This document shows, in pieces, positions 22,543 to 32,869 of a DNA stretch of 64,000 nt. The DNA comes from Aricia agestis (lineage: Eukaryota; Arthropoda; Insecta; Lepidoptera; Lycaenidae), in contig NC_056409.1 in NCBI RefSeq assembly GCF_905147365.1, forward strand, positions 8,003,001 to 8,067,000. The letters run 5' to 3'. Each line of letters opens with the position of its first letter. Position 1 is the stretch's first letter. The notes under the pieces were generated by a model that had not been told where the DNA came from, did no database searches, and saw only the letters and a list, made by a program, of their open reading frames with translations. The position numbers were made by a program, and so were the translations under genes.

Positions 22543-23046
22543 TAATAGCGCCCACGCCGGTTTCGGTGACGGTGGCCGGTTTCATTGCAACCAGGGCCCG
22601 TACCACGAAACGGTTTTGAGACTCAAACAATCGTACTAGAATGTTGCGTCCTACTCTTACAAACGTGAAATGACGTTAGAGCAGGACGCGGCATTCTCGT
22701 CCGATTGTTTGAGTCTCAAAAAAGTTTCGTAGTAGGTCTACAGGCCAGCTACGCAGGGGTAATTTTATAGTGCCCAAGTGTGTGCGCAGTACATAAGAGC
22801 ACTCTCTATTCCTTTACTCTCATAACCCAGTGGGACGGACGACCGTCACGACTCGAGAGAGATCAGGCGCAGGACCGACTTTTTACATGCCCATCCGACG
22901 CATGGATCATCTTACTTGTCAGACAATTAGGTGATCAGCCTGCATTGTCCTAACCAAACTTGGAAATAACATGTTTCAAACGCGGGAATCGAACCCACGA
23001 CCTCCGAGTCAAGAGCCGCGCTCTATACCACTAGACCACGGAGGCG
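22543..23046 (-). mobile_element. SINE C, tRNA-headed, interrupted by a MITE
   Basis: On the minus strand the head cgcctccgtggtctagtggt carries box A, and gtgggttcgattcccgc carries box B. The body matches the copy at 55006-55375 almost throughout. The 3' tail is reduced to a few TTA-like bases near 22543. The head is not a tRNA gene: the acceptor ends do not pair. The insertion at 22596-22740 splits the 3' part. Confidence 0.92.
22596..22740. mobile_element. MITE nested in SINE C, 145 bp
   Basis: Long inverted ends share ttgagactcaaacaatcg plus an outer acgaaac. It interrupts SINE C between two copies of cagg (22592-22595 and 22741-22744), where the sister SINE has a single cagg. This gives a probable 3-4-bp duplication. 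Confidence 0.88.
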
Positions 23047-23397
23047 AATATATTGTATTCAACTTCAAAGTAGCAATTATGCTGGCAGATCTACTCTATC
23101 GATCATCTTGCCCTAGTAATAAAGACAAATAGAAAAGGTGGGCTGGAGTGCGCCTGAAGTATATTGTGATAACGGCCGACCGCTATCAACGTCAGGCACA
23201 TCTCCGATAGGCACTGTACAGAGCGTTCACAGTTATTCTACCTTTGACAGAGCCTTATGCTAACGACGTAAGAGCCACAGGAGATCCTCGAGGATAACTC
23301 CAAACGGACCCGACCGCATCAACTGTTAACTGACTCGGCAATAGGGAAGGAATTGTGTCCGATTTGCGAATCACGAGGAATGTAGCAAAGGACTCTT
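23047..23397. other. Unassigned sequence
   Basis: No feature recognised. It is somewhat GC-richer than average and could be an old retroelement fragment, but nothing identifies one. Confidence 0.4.
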
Positions 23398-24107
23398 CCC
23401 AGTTTATTTTTTTTTTTTTTTATTATAAAATTGGGGCCGTCTATAGACTGTTCGTCCATATCCTTTTTTTGTTATTTTATTATTTAGATTTTTCGCACCA
23501 AGGATAATTGAAATAATATTATGAATTTTAATTAATTGTGGTCCATCACGCCATGGACACTTTTTTTTTTTTTATATATGTATATTTAATAGAATAGAGT
23601 ATAATATGTTATACATATAATAAATAAATATATACATTTATTGTTTTATAAATTGCATAATAATAATATTAATGTTTTGAACGGTGAGGTCCCAGTCGGT
23701 GTGGCGGCCAGTAGATCCGACATTTTCCGATTTCCTTAGATTTTATGCTGCTCCACCCTTTGCCTTTAGATGTTGTGACATTGGCTTGGTGGAGAGGGGT
23801 CACTCAAGCTGGGTGGAGTTTCTAGGTTGTTAAAAAGACATCGTTCTGTGTCGAATCTACCCGCCATGTGGCTTAGGACTTTATCGTTCCTGTCTTTTAT
23901 AGCCATTTTTATATTATAATCTCTTATGTGTTCGGTTGACACCTCCGTGGCTCTTTTTATGAAGCTTGCCACAGCGTCTCCATCAGTGTCAGTGTAATAG
24001 ACACAGGTGTTAGTGTGCCGGGATATGGCTACGACTGCATGAGGAACGCTGTCATGGATTGCCAGCTTTCGGGACTTGGTCTGTATGGTGATCATCCCAG
24101 TTTATTT
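23398..24107 (-). mobile_element. 5'-truncated retro-insertion with poly-A tail and 12-bp duplications
   Basis: The sequence cccagtttattt occurs at 23398-23409 and 24096-24107. Between them, read on the minus strand, lies an insert that begins in coding sequence and ends in a 3' UTR-like region and a poly-A run (poly-T at 23410-23421 on plus). This is the mark of target-primed reverse transcription: a 5'-truncated LINE or a processed copy of an mRNA. A second internal A run lies at about 23562-23574. The 3' end reads ctatagacggccccaatttt before the tail. Confidence 0.88.
23766..24095 (-). pseudogene. C-terminal remnant of the retro-inserted protein, 109 codons, unrecognised
   Basis: The frame is open from the very first base of the insert (24095) to a stop at 23766, so it is the C-terminal part of a longer protein whose 5' part was lost on insertion. 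The ATG at 24095 coincides with the junction and is not a proven start. The product includes HAVVAISRHTNTCVYYTDTD and later DYNIKMAIKDRNDKVLSHMA, then a Ser/Pro-rich end. It looks like a folded alpha/beta domain followed by a loose tail, but I recognise neither reverse transcriptase, endonuclease nor RNase H motifs. It may be the end of a LINE ORF or a processed pseudogene of a host or viral gene. The lack of stops suggests recent insertion. Confidence 0.45.
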
Positions 24108-24145
24108 ATAGATAGACTTGGTACTCAAACTTCAAAGCCCTCCCT

Positions 24146-24236
24146 ACGAAACAGTGTATCTAAATTCTAAAGCCTGTATACGCAGTGTGATACTGCGTAT
24201 AAAGCCTGTGCTTTAGATTAGTACACACTGTTTCGT
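24146..24236. mobile_element. Short hairpin MITE, 91 bp
   Basis: The ends acgaaacagtgt and acactgtttcgt are exact reverse complements. The inside pairs as well, closing on tatacgcagt / actgcgtata. No target duplication could be read. Confidence 0.7.
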
Positions 24237-24343
24237 CCTTTGGCGATAACAGAGGCGTCGCTTAACAGAAAAGGACAAAGGATTGTTAAAGAAACGCTGT
24301 AAAACGAACTTTATTTTTATTTTTATTAGGAAGAGGCAGAGAA

Positions 24344-24374
24344 TCCATACTAATATTATAAATGCGAAAGTATC

Positions 24375-24433
<59 letters not shown>

Positions 24434-24560
24434 TGCTTTCACGCCAAAACTACTGAACCGATTGCAATGAAACTTTGTATACAGTTATTCTAGAGTCTGA
24501 GAAAGGACATAGGCTACATTTTGATGTGGGAAAAGATCTTATTTCCATGAAAATTTCGAT
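24344..24560 (+). mobile_element. Helitron A 5'-end fragment with tgtc microsatellite
   Basis: It starts tccatactaatattataaatg after a T, then a run of about 15 tgtc units (24376-24433), then caaaactactgaaccgattg, as in the other Helitron A copies. It diverges at about 24540 and joins a SINE B fragment. No CTAG end follows. Confidence 0.8.
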
Positions 24561-24570
24561 GAAAATGAAT

Positions 24571-24725
24571 TCGCATTGCACGTGGCCAGCGCTCATCCCG
24601 GGGGTCCTGGGTTCGAGTCCCGCAGGCGGAACAAAAAGTTTTCAATTTTCCTGGGTCTTGGATGTGTATTAAAATAAAATTTCAAAAATCTTAAACATAT
24701 TTTATGTATAATATTATAAAAAATC
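24571..24725 (+). mobile_element. SINE B fragment abutting the Helitron fragment
   Basis: Box B is intact (gggttcgagtcccgc), followed by aggcggaacaaaaagttttc and ggatgtgtattaaaat, the SINE B body. The head upstream of about 24571 is diverged and the 3' third is missing. The 65-codon open frame spanning it and the Helitron is not a gene. Confidence 0.7.
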
Positions 24726-24865
24726 CAGAAATATATCGATGGAATGAACATTTTAGTTCTAATACGATTCAACAGATGGCGTTTTATTTTTTACTTTATT
24801 ATATTATATACATACTTATTAGTTAGTATGTTTTTGTTTATAGTTTTTAATACGTTAGAATATTA

Positions 24866-25858
24866 TCTATACTAATATTATAAATGCGAAAGTATCTCTG
24901 TCTGTCTGTCTGTCTGTCTCGCTTTCACGCCAAAACTACTGAACCGATAGTAATGAAATTTTGTACACAGATAGTCTAAAGCCTGAGAAAGGACATAGGC
25001 TACTTTTTAACTGGAAAAAGGGGTTGTAAGGGGGTGAAAATGCGTAAATTTGGTCAAATTAACTTAGTTCCAAAAACTTAAAACAGATGGCGCCAAGAGT
25101 CCCCTAGATCGCGCTATTGCTTGCTCATACGTATCTATATCATCATCTATAAGAGGTGGTACCATATTGAGCTAGATTTTTCGATTCTTTCGATTGTTAT
25201 ACACGTTATTAACTAATAACTCACCTACCAACTTAGACATCAAATTCAAAGCAACAGCGCCAAAACTACTGAACCGATTGTAATGAAATTTTGTACACAG
25301 ATAGTCTAAAGCTTGAGAAAGGACATAGGCTACTTTTTAACTGGAAAAAGGGGTTGTAAGGGGGTGAAAATGCGTAAATTTGGTTAAATTAACTTAGTTC
25401 CAAAAAACTCAAAACAGATGGCGCCAAGAGTCCCCTAGATCGCGCTATTGCTTGCTCATGCGTATTTCTATAAGAGGTGGTACCATGTTGAGGTAGGTTT
25501 TACGATTCTTTCGATTGTTATACACGTTAATATTAACTAACTAGCTGTTGCCCGCGACTTCGTCCGCGTGGTCTTTAGTTTATAGCGCGCGGTGTCAACA
25601 AAATTTGTGTCAAATTTAAAAACTTTTTAAAACCCTGGTAAGTGGTACCCCTCTTAGGGCCGCGTTACACCGGAATGGCAGCGCTGAAAGTGCTCGCCTC
25701 GCCGCTGCCATTCCGGTGTAGCGCGGCCCTTAATTAATCAAAATACCCAAAAACAGCTGTGCAGTGTGCACATAATCTATACCAATTTTGTTGACATCGC
25801 GCGCTATAAAGTACTATAAACTGAAGTCCACGCGGACGAAGTCGCGGGCAACAGCTAG
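24866..25858 (+). mobile_element. Composite Helitron A with internal duplication and an inverted 3' end
   Basis: It starts TCTATACTAATATTATAAATG after A (24865) and ends GCGGGCAACAGCTAG before T (25859). Two nearly identical blocks of about 280 bp (24929-25214 and 25259-25538) lie in tandem. From 25541 a second Helitron 3' end faces the other way (ACTAGctgttgcccgcgact), so 25541-25858 is bounded by two outward-facing 3' ends. A 73-bp MITE lies inside that part. No coding capacity. Confidence 0.88.
25657..25729. mobile_element. 73-bp TTA-flanked MITE
   Basis: It runs from gggccgcgttacaccggaat to attccggtgtagcgcggccc. The arms pair over about 29 bp with one mismatch. TTA lies directly on both sides (25654-25656, 25730-25732). 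The related Helitron at 7518-8113 carries the uninterrupted site with one tta (ccccttaaatcaaaatac). Confidence 0.93.
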
Positions 25859-25871
25859 TAGCTAATAGCTA

Positions 25872-26063
25872 TGTCCACACTGTGCACTTTCATCTTCAAT
25901 TTTCGTCATCAACTTTCATATTGGCGCATTTAATAATTGAATGCGTCAAAAAACGCAACGCCAATATTATTATTTTTGAAGTTATGGATACGGTCAGTGG
26001 GCATTCGTCACGGGCATGTCTCACGTTCGCTGTTGACGAACAGAAAAAGGCACAGTGTGGACA
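25872..26063. mobile_element. MITE, 192 bp
   Basis: The ends tgtccacactgtgc and gcacagtgtggaca are exact reverse complements, with weaker pairing inside (gtcatcaac / gttgacg). TA-containing sequence lies outside both ends, but the target duplication cannot be defined. The open frame inside (25882-26070) is not a gene. Confidence 0.75.
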
Positions 26064-26189
26064 AAGATAATGGTATTTTTATGCGTGTCGTGTAGTAGGT
26101 ACATAATCATCAGAATTTCCTTTTTGAGTGTAATCTGAATGCTAAACCTACTCGCAAGGTGCCACATAAGTATTCGCCTGTCTACATAT

Positions 26190-26229
26190 AAATACATAGC
26201 TATGTGGAGTAATACATAGCTATGTATTT
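26190..26229. repeat. Inverted repeat, 16-bp arms
   Basis: The arms aaatacatagctatgt and acatagctatgtattt are perfect and separated by eight bases. Each arm itself contains the palindrome acatagctatgt. Confidence 0.9.
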
Positions 26230-29200
26230 ACGCAGTCCAGAGTAAAATTGCGTCGGGGCAAGATCTTAAAGATCTCACAAACATCTATTTATAGCCTAAC
26301 CAAGTGTTGGTTTACATTTAACATGTTGTGTTTATGTTATATATTTCTGGCGCGGACTATACGCTATGCGGGGGTTTCGACTTGTGCGTAATGAAGTTGG
26401 AATACTCATTTTAGACCCTAACGCGGTGCACTAAATACCAAAATCGCATATCAACAATTTGTTTATGAGTTATGGAAATCATTTATGGGTTTTGTTTTTT
26501 TTTGCTATTTACGATTTCACAGCTATCCCCGGGTTGTTTTTACAGATGTTATTTCAGTTTATTTATAAGGGCAAAAGTTTGGTTTTCGGTCGGAACACAT
26601 TTTATGACACACAAATAGGACGTTTTTGGAAAAAAAATAAGTTGTAGAAATATACAAAAGATTTAGTCTGGTTTCTTAAATCAACAACAAAATATTAAAC
26701 GATCTCTTGGTCAATATTCTATCCGCTGACTATAAAAATAATCTTTAAAATTAATTATTATTTTAAAACAAAATTACTTAACGCCTGTGAAATTGACGAA
26801 CAAACATTTGAATATGTTTACAAGGATACTAGGTCGCACTACGAATGTGTTACGTGGAGCACACTCCAGTAGAAATGAAACATACCAGAATATTATATCT
26901 GACAGTTTGTATAAGCTTCATAAGATGTGGGATAATTCGTGGATTAGCTTTAGATAAACAGCGAGACGTAACATCACTTGAACGTGTTGCAACTGAAAAT
27001 TATAGCGTTTCCTCGTACAAACCCGAATTTGTATCTTATTCTAGCAAACGTGAGCGAGCATGATTGCTGTACCTAATTCATAAAAATGTTCCTCTTGAGC
27101 TACTCTATATTTTGTTAATAGAATCAGGCGTTACCTTGCAGAAATCCATTTTAGCAATATTCCGCTGCTATATAATATAGCACGCATGCGTACAACACCT
27201 CCCTCCTTTCCCACACTGCCTATGCGTACAATCGCATGCAAGAACCTGCATACACCACCACCACACAAGCAATAATGTTAGCAAATTCGTGCAAGGCCTC
27301 TCACCACCATGCAAGTTGAAAACCTCGACGCGCATTTCGCCACAACACCGGAGCATCCTCAGTATGTTGACTCTAGTCTCTACGAACAACGTCCGTCCAG
27401 TCTTGACTTTCGCGGAATTATGCTAAAAATAATACTTAACATACTTGCTAATTTTTTATACTCTACTTACATTTTTCTAAAAACTTAAAAAAAACAAGTT
27501 GCAGATAGCAACGTTTTTTCATTTTACCACGCAAAGATGGCTAAGCTAGTCTTTCAGCTGTTCAACCTAGTCCTAACTCCTATCCTGCCTGTGACCTTGC
27601 GCAATGCGTATCTTTCAGCTGTTGGACACTGTAATCTATGTCAGTGTCATAACGTCATAAAGAAAGTATTTTATTTCAATGTCTTAATAAAAGTACCCTA
27701 CGTAACAGTTTAATATAAAGCAGCTAAGTACTTTCAAGATTAAAAATGTTCCGAGAGATTGCACAAATGTTCAGTTCAGCTGCAAATCTGCTACTTACAT
27801 AGTTCATTATACGATGAATCGTATTAAGTGGCGAGGCAATTTCGTATAAATCTGCTCTGATATTACAAAGACGAGGATCTTATTAAATTTGCTAGTGCAT
27901 TCTATCTTTTGAACCTCCCCCTCCCTCCAGATGCGGCGCACTGATTCAATTTACTGCCTTTGAACTGAGACCCTCTAAAGATTTTATCCGTGAGTTAATA
28001 AAATGTCAGGAAATGTATAGAAAATGCAACATTGTTGATTTCGTAAGAATACTTGCGCTGCGCATGTTTTTGCCACTCAGATTTCGCTTTGTGAAAGATA
28101 AAAATTTATATATTTGAGTTAAAACAAAATGTTAAAATAATTTAAAGTAGTCGAGAACATAAACAAATTTGTGAGCTTCACAAAATTTGTTCACGGTTTT
28201 TTTAATAAAATTGTGCATCAAATAATAAAATTTGTTGTTAAAATTAAAACGCAAATAAATAGCTCACCTTTTGTGCAGAAAATAATTTAAAAAAAAATTA
28301 AAATGCATAATGAATTTTATTCATCTATCTGATTTCTGTTTTTGCAGTAGCGCATTTTAATATTATGTATTACCGTGTGCGTAATTTAACACATGTTGTT
28401 TAATGCGACTTTTACTAATTAATAGATTTTTCTGCTGTCGTTTAAAAAAATAACTTTTAATTGTCTCTATAATTTTCCAATAATAAGTGTTAACATTTTC
28501 CTATTTTGTTTATTATTAGATTATCGATTTGCTATCGATTCCGTGCCTATATTAAACTGTTTGTTTGTATGTTTCCAGGTAAACTTCAAAGCAATTAACG
28601 GCCGAGCTCAGGTATTCCGGCCGTGTTTACAGTGAGCCAAAATTATTAAACGTAATCCTGTAATTTAGATTAAGATGTGTACGTGATTTAAATGGCGATG
28701 AGTCGGCTCTTATGCTGATCATTAACGTCAATATTATGATCACAAAGGCTGTACTTCAGTAGAAATATGTAGAGATTATGTTTTGAGTAAGTATATTATG
28801 TACATCTCTATAAACACTCAAAGCATAATACCTATACGTATAGTCATTATCATTCTATCATGTTTTTAAGTAATTTATATCAGGAAATCATTTGGATGCG
28901 CGTGTAAAAAGTGAAAAACATATATTTATGATTAACGTGTGTAATATTAATTACAGAGATATTGTAAAGTTAAAAGTTAAACTTTAATGACAATGTTCGT
29001 GCATAATAAAATTAAATTAAGAAATTTAAAAAAAAACCCCGCCAAACAACTTTAAAAAGTAATGAAATAATATTTAAGTACTGCCTTTAAGTTCAAATAA
29101 TTCCTAACTTGTGCAAAGTAATATTTTAGTCCATTCATACTTTTTAAACTTGTGTTGGTTTATAGTGCAGAATAATTCCTATCAACATAATCATATTCTC

Positions 29201-29242
29201 ATGATTAAAAACCATCAATGTCCTTTTCGATGAGGCCGTTAA
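26230..29242. other. Unassigned sequence; one juxtaposed splice-site motif
   Basis: No repeat family or gene recognised in 3 kb. The sequence tgtttgtatgtttccag|gtaaac ends its acceptor half at 28578 and starts its donor half at 28579. The stretch 28100-28520 is extremely AT-rich. Open frames at 26459-26647, 26845-27063 and 27168-27389 are not supported as genes. Confidence 0.4.
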
Positions 29243-29460
29243 TATGAGTCCAAACATGAAACCTCCACTTTGGGTTCATACGAAGCTCGGTTCCCATGGA
29301 ATCCAGGTGATGCTGCAGCAGCAGCATGTAAATATTTACCGTCTATCTACTTATTACTGGTTATCGCAATTAAAATGAGCCCAAACACGAAACTTCTGCT
29401 GTAAGTTGGCGAGGAGTTTGATATCCTATTGATTACCAGGTGATGCTGCAGCACCAAGTC
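29243..29460 (+). repeat. Two imperfect direct repeats ending ccaggtgatgctgcagca
   Basis: A block of about 85 bases with gagtccaaacatgaaacctc near its start and ccaggtgatgctgcagca at its end is repeated with many differences about 130 bases later (gagcccaaacacgaaacttc ... ccaggtgatgctgcagca). It is probably part of an old retroelement; I cannot assign it. Confidence 0.6.
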
Positions 29461-29659
29461 AACTTGCCATTAATATGTGTATACGTATATTGTATATTCA
29501 CAAATGTCACGAACTAGAATAAAATATAAAACCTATGAAACGAATACAAGTTGCTAACGGCCTTTCATGAACCTGATAAACCCTGATTGTCCAGCACTGA
29601 GCAGGCTGATGATAATGAATTATAGCTAAGAACACTCTCGATCATGTCAACTTTCAAAC

Positions 29660-29785
29660 AAAAGAACTAGAGCAAAATCGGTCCATCCGTTTGGATGCTA
29701 CGATGCCACGGACAGATACACACACAGACAGACAGACAGACAGAGAACTTATAACACCCCTCTTTTTTTCGGGGATTAAAAATAT
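29660..29785 (+). mobile_element. L-repeat, 3' end of an unclassified retroelement
   Basis: It contains gcaaaatcggtccatccgtt, a gaca tract (29726-29742) and ends acacccctctttttttcggg followed by gattaaaaa. A second copy with the same end is at 38985-39056. The A-rich end fits a LINE or SINE 3' terminus. Confidence 0.5.
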
Positions 29786-30253
29786 GCAGATAACATGCTT
29801 ACTTGCAGATTAGGTGCTCGAAATACAAACCTGCAAAGTCCCCATAATTTGAATAAAACTCAAATTGGAGAAAAATCTAGGTCGTCGGTATTAATTGTAT
29901 TGTCCGTGAACTTTTAGTATTAATTAGGCCGTGTAAGAGTTGAAGTGCCAAAGTTGTACAGCCCCGGGCTTACGTGGATTACGGTTTTTCACACTAAATA
30001 ATATCGCCGTTTGCCTAAAGACCGGATTAAGAGACGGGTTTTATAAAATTATTTAATATATATTAATTATTATACCAACATTCTTTTCAACTATTTTTTA
30101 ATCCGTAAGCAAAAGTACTAGCCTCGAGACGAAAAACTTGTTACCCTATCTGATACCATTTTGAGGCTTGAAATTGGCGTAGTTATGAAGATTTTTCTGT
30201 CATCGTAAACTGCCGTCGTAGCCTATCCTAAGTTTTAAAATCCTTAATAATTA
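29786..30253. other. Unassigned sequence
   Basis: Nothing recognised. Confidence 0.5.
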
Positions 30254-30501
30254 TCTATATAATATATAAAACTCAAAGGTGACTGTCTGATTGACATAGT
30301 GATCTATCAACGCACAGCCCAAACCACTGGACGGGCGGGACGGGATCGGGCTGAAATTTGGCATGCAGGTAGATGTTATGACGTAGGCATCCGCTAAGAA
30401 AGGATTTTGATAAATTCCAACCCCTAGGGGTTCAAATAGGGGATGAAAGTTTGTACATAATAATACTTCTTAAAGCGAGCGAAGCCGCGGGCAAAAGCTC
30501 G
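30254..30501 (+). mobile_element. Helitron D, 248 bp
   Basis: It starts TCTATATAATATATAAAACTC after A (30253) and ends cgaagccgcgggcaaaagctcg before T. The last four bases are CTCG instead of CTAG, a single change from the Helitron end. The body contains the degenerate hairpin gcgagcgaagccgc. It is non-coding. Confidence 0.75.
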
Positions 30502-30872
30502 TTAATAATGTAATAACTGAATAAGCTGATCCTGTATTACAAATTCTCGGAATCAAAATATCAGTTTATTATATATTTAGCTCCTTGTAAATTAATTCTG
30601 TACCTTATCTCGGATCCAAAGTAATTTGGCTTACTTTTTGAAACAAAATGAATACATCAAAGAACCGCCATAATAAATTAACGTAAGAACGCCTGGGAGC
30701 CTGGGACATCTCAAATATTTGTCTAATCCGTGACAGAGGCGACAGATGGTTTAAGTCAAAATTTAATGAAAAAAATTCTACCGTCTTCAGTCTTGTTTGT
30801 CCGGAAACTTTGAAAAATGAATATTTGCCCTTCTCGCCCGAGCTGTAGTCTTAAGACTTACTTTATTTATAC

Positions 30873-31800
30873 TAGAGATGTGCCGATCATGACTTTGGCC
30901 GACTAGCCGACTAATCGGCTCACTAGTCGGCCAAGCCGATCATGGTTTCGGAAGTTTCTGTAACGCTTTTTTATTGCTGTTTCGACGAGCAAACGGATCA
31001 CCTGATGGAAAGCAACTTCCGTCGCCCATGGACACTCGCAGCATCAGAAGAGCTGCAAGTGCGTTGCCGGCCTTTTAAGAGGGAACAGGGTAATAGGAGA
31101 GGGTAAGGAAGGAAAGGGAAGGGAATAGGGGAGGGTTGAGAAGGGAAGGGAATAGGGAAGGGTAAGGAAGGAAAGGGAAGGGAATAGGGGAGAGTAGAGA
31201 AGGGAAGGGAATAGGCGAGGGTAGGGAAGGGAATAGGGTAGGGGGTTGGGCCTCCGGTAAACTCACTCACTCGGCGAAACACAGCGCAAGCGCTGTTTCA
31301 CGCCGGTTTTCTGTGAGAACGTGGTATTTCTCCGGTCGAGCCGGCCCATTCGTGCCGAAGCATGGCTCTCCCACGTTTTAAAACGTTTCGAATTGAGTTA
31401 AGTATGTTTACTTCGTGTACGTTACTTTATTTTGTTTCTGTGATACAGCTGTTGATGTTTTTCATTAAATATTTCATGTAAGTACCTACATGAAATCTCT
31501 TGAATGAATTTAATAATACATACCGTACTTAATGTGTTGTTAAAATTATATTTCCAAAAATAATTTCTTTACTAGCAAGTAATTTCAGAAACACTTCATT
31601 TAATTTAATAATGTGTAACACTGATTGACTGTGATATTTTGAACACATTATAAATAATAAAAGTGTAAATTGTAATTTCAATAGTAGCAAAAAAGTAAAA
31701 AGCCGATTAGTCGGCGCTTTTTGCCGGCTACTCGACGACTAGTCGCCGACTACAAAAGTGACCGGATAGTCGGCTTCACCGACTAGTCGGCACATCTCTA
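30873..31800. mobile_element. hAT-type element split by a SINE, 928 bp in all
   Basis: The ends tagagatgtgccga and tcggcacatctcta are exact reverse complements. Perfect 8-bp target duplications atttatac lie at 30865-30872 and 31801-31808. Subterminal DNA carries many copies of cgactagtcgg/ccgac in both orientations, typical of transposase-binding arrays in hAT elements. Without the nested SINE the element is about 520 bp and lacks transposase. Confidence 0.95.
30967..31378 (-). mobile_element. SINE A nested in the hAT element
   Basis: It is full length, with its 5' end at the right (acgtgggagagccatgc on minus) and a short A-rich tail at the left. The middle carries a degenerate (ccctattcccttccctt)n-type minisatellite, longer here than in the other copies. 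The open frames at 30998-31282 and 31075-31266 are translations of this simple repeat and not genes. It inserted after the hAT element. Confidence 0.9.
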
Positions 31801-31808
31801 ATTTATAC

Positions 31809-32195
31809 TTTTATCTGTACAGTTTTTATTTTTAATTTAAAACGAAGGCATAATAATATGAATATTGAATAATGAATGAAGCCTATCCCCGAACTGTGTG
31901 GGAAAGGTGTGATGCATTTATAGTGTGAGTAACACTAAATGTATTATGTTTTACATATTTTACACCCTTGTAACGCCCGTTAAAAGCGTTTGTAATAAAT
32001 TCGACTAATAAATATTAAAGCAAGTTTAGAATTCACTCGCCGCAAGTTGGTTTTAATTAAATTCTTTTATGACCACGCGCCTGTTGTATATTAAATAAAT
32101 CAGTTAAGGTTTACGATCTTTCGCTATCAGATTACAATACGTTCTTACAACTTTCGTTATGTTACTTACGTGAAATATAATAAAAGGGTAATAAA
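31809..32195. other. Unassigned sequence
   Basis: Nothing recognised. Confidence 0.5.
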
Positions 32196-32198
32196 TAA

Positions 32199-32866
32199 CA
32201 CAGGTCAACAAAATCGAAAAAAATTTGTATCCTGTGCAAACTAATAGCAGTTCCTATAAGAGTTTTGTGTGCACGATATATGTTTCTATGAAGCTTTCTT
32301 TCTATCAGCTCAAATTTTTAAGATATTTCATTCCAAAGTTTCAAAAATCTCGCATTTTAGCCCATTTCAGAATCACATTGCTGTTGAAAGTATTCATTTT
32401 TATTAGTTTTGTAATATGTATGCCAGAGGGAGACACTTCTTATTGAGAATGTAACTTGTTTCAATGAGTTATGACTAATTTCCCCAATATTATGACGGTT
32501 TTCAAAATGCTTTACCTAGCTCATACTACGTGGAGTAACAATTTTTGTATGAAAAAAGAAAGTTTAGTTTACAACTCTCTTTTAATAAAAAAATATAATA
32601 TGCAATTTAAATTGAGATCTAAATAATAGATATTGTGTATATTTACTAAACATATTTTATCAAAATTCATGAAAATAAATTATTTCAATAGTTGTAAAGC
32701 GATTCTGAAATATACTAAAATTCTAGATTCTTGAAACTTTGGAATGAAATATCTTAAAAACCTGGGCTGATAGAAAGAAAATTTCTTAGAAACATGTGAT
32801 CGGGGCACAAAGTTCTTACAGAAACAGCTTTTGGTTTTCAGGCACCAAATTTATTGTTGACCTGTG
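32199..32866. mobile_element. TAA-flanked element with long inverted ends, 668 bp
   Basis: The terminal cacaggtcaacaa is perfect at both ends, and similarity continues for about 190 bp with gaps (shared ctttctttctatcagc and aagatatttcattccaaagt). TAA flanks both sides (32196-32198, 32867-32869). The frames at 32225-32446 and 32796-33020 overlap the ends and are not genes. PIF/Harbinger-like by target site only. Confidence 0.88.
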
Positions 32867-32869
32867 TAA

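Noticed and set aside
22981..23046. tRNA gene on the minus strand (box A and box B present)
   Set aside because: The same head is found at 55006 and in both cases continues into a SINE body. The acceptor ends (cctccgt and gttggaa) do not pair and the anticodon stem is poor.
24376..24433. CRISPR-like or functional tandem array
   Set aside because: It is a plain tgtc microsatellite at the usual place inside Helitron A.
30998..31282. Pro/Phe/Ser-rich proteins from overlapping minus-strand frames
   Set aside because: They are translations of the ccctattcccttcc minisatellite in SINE A.
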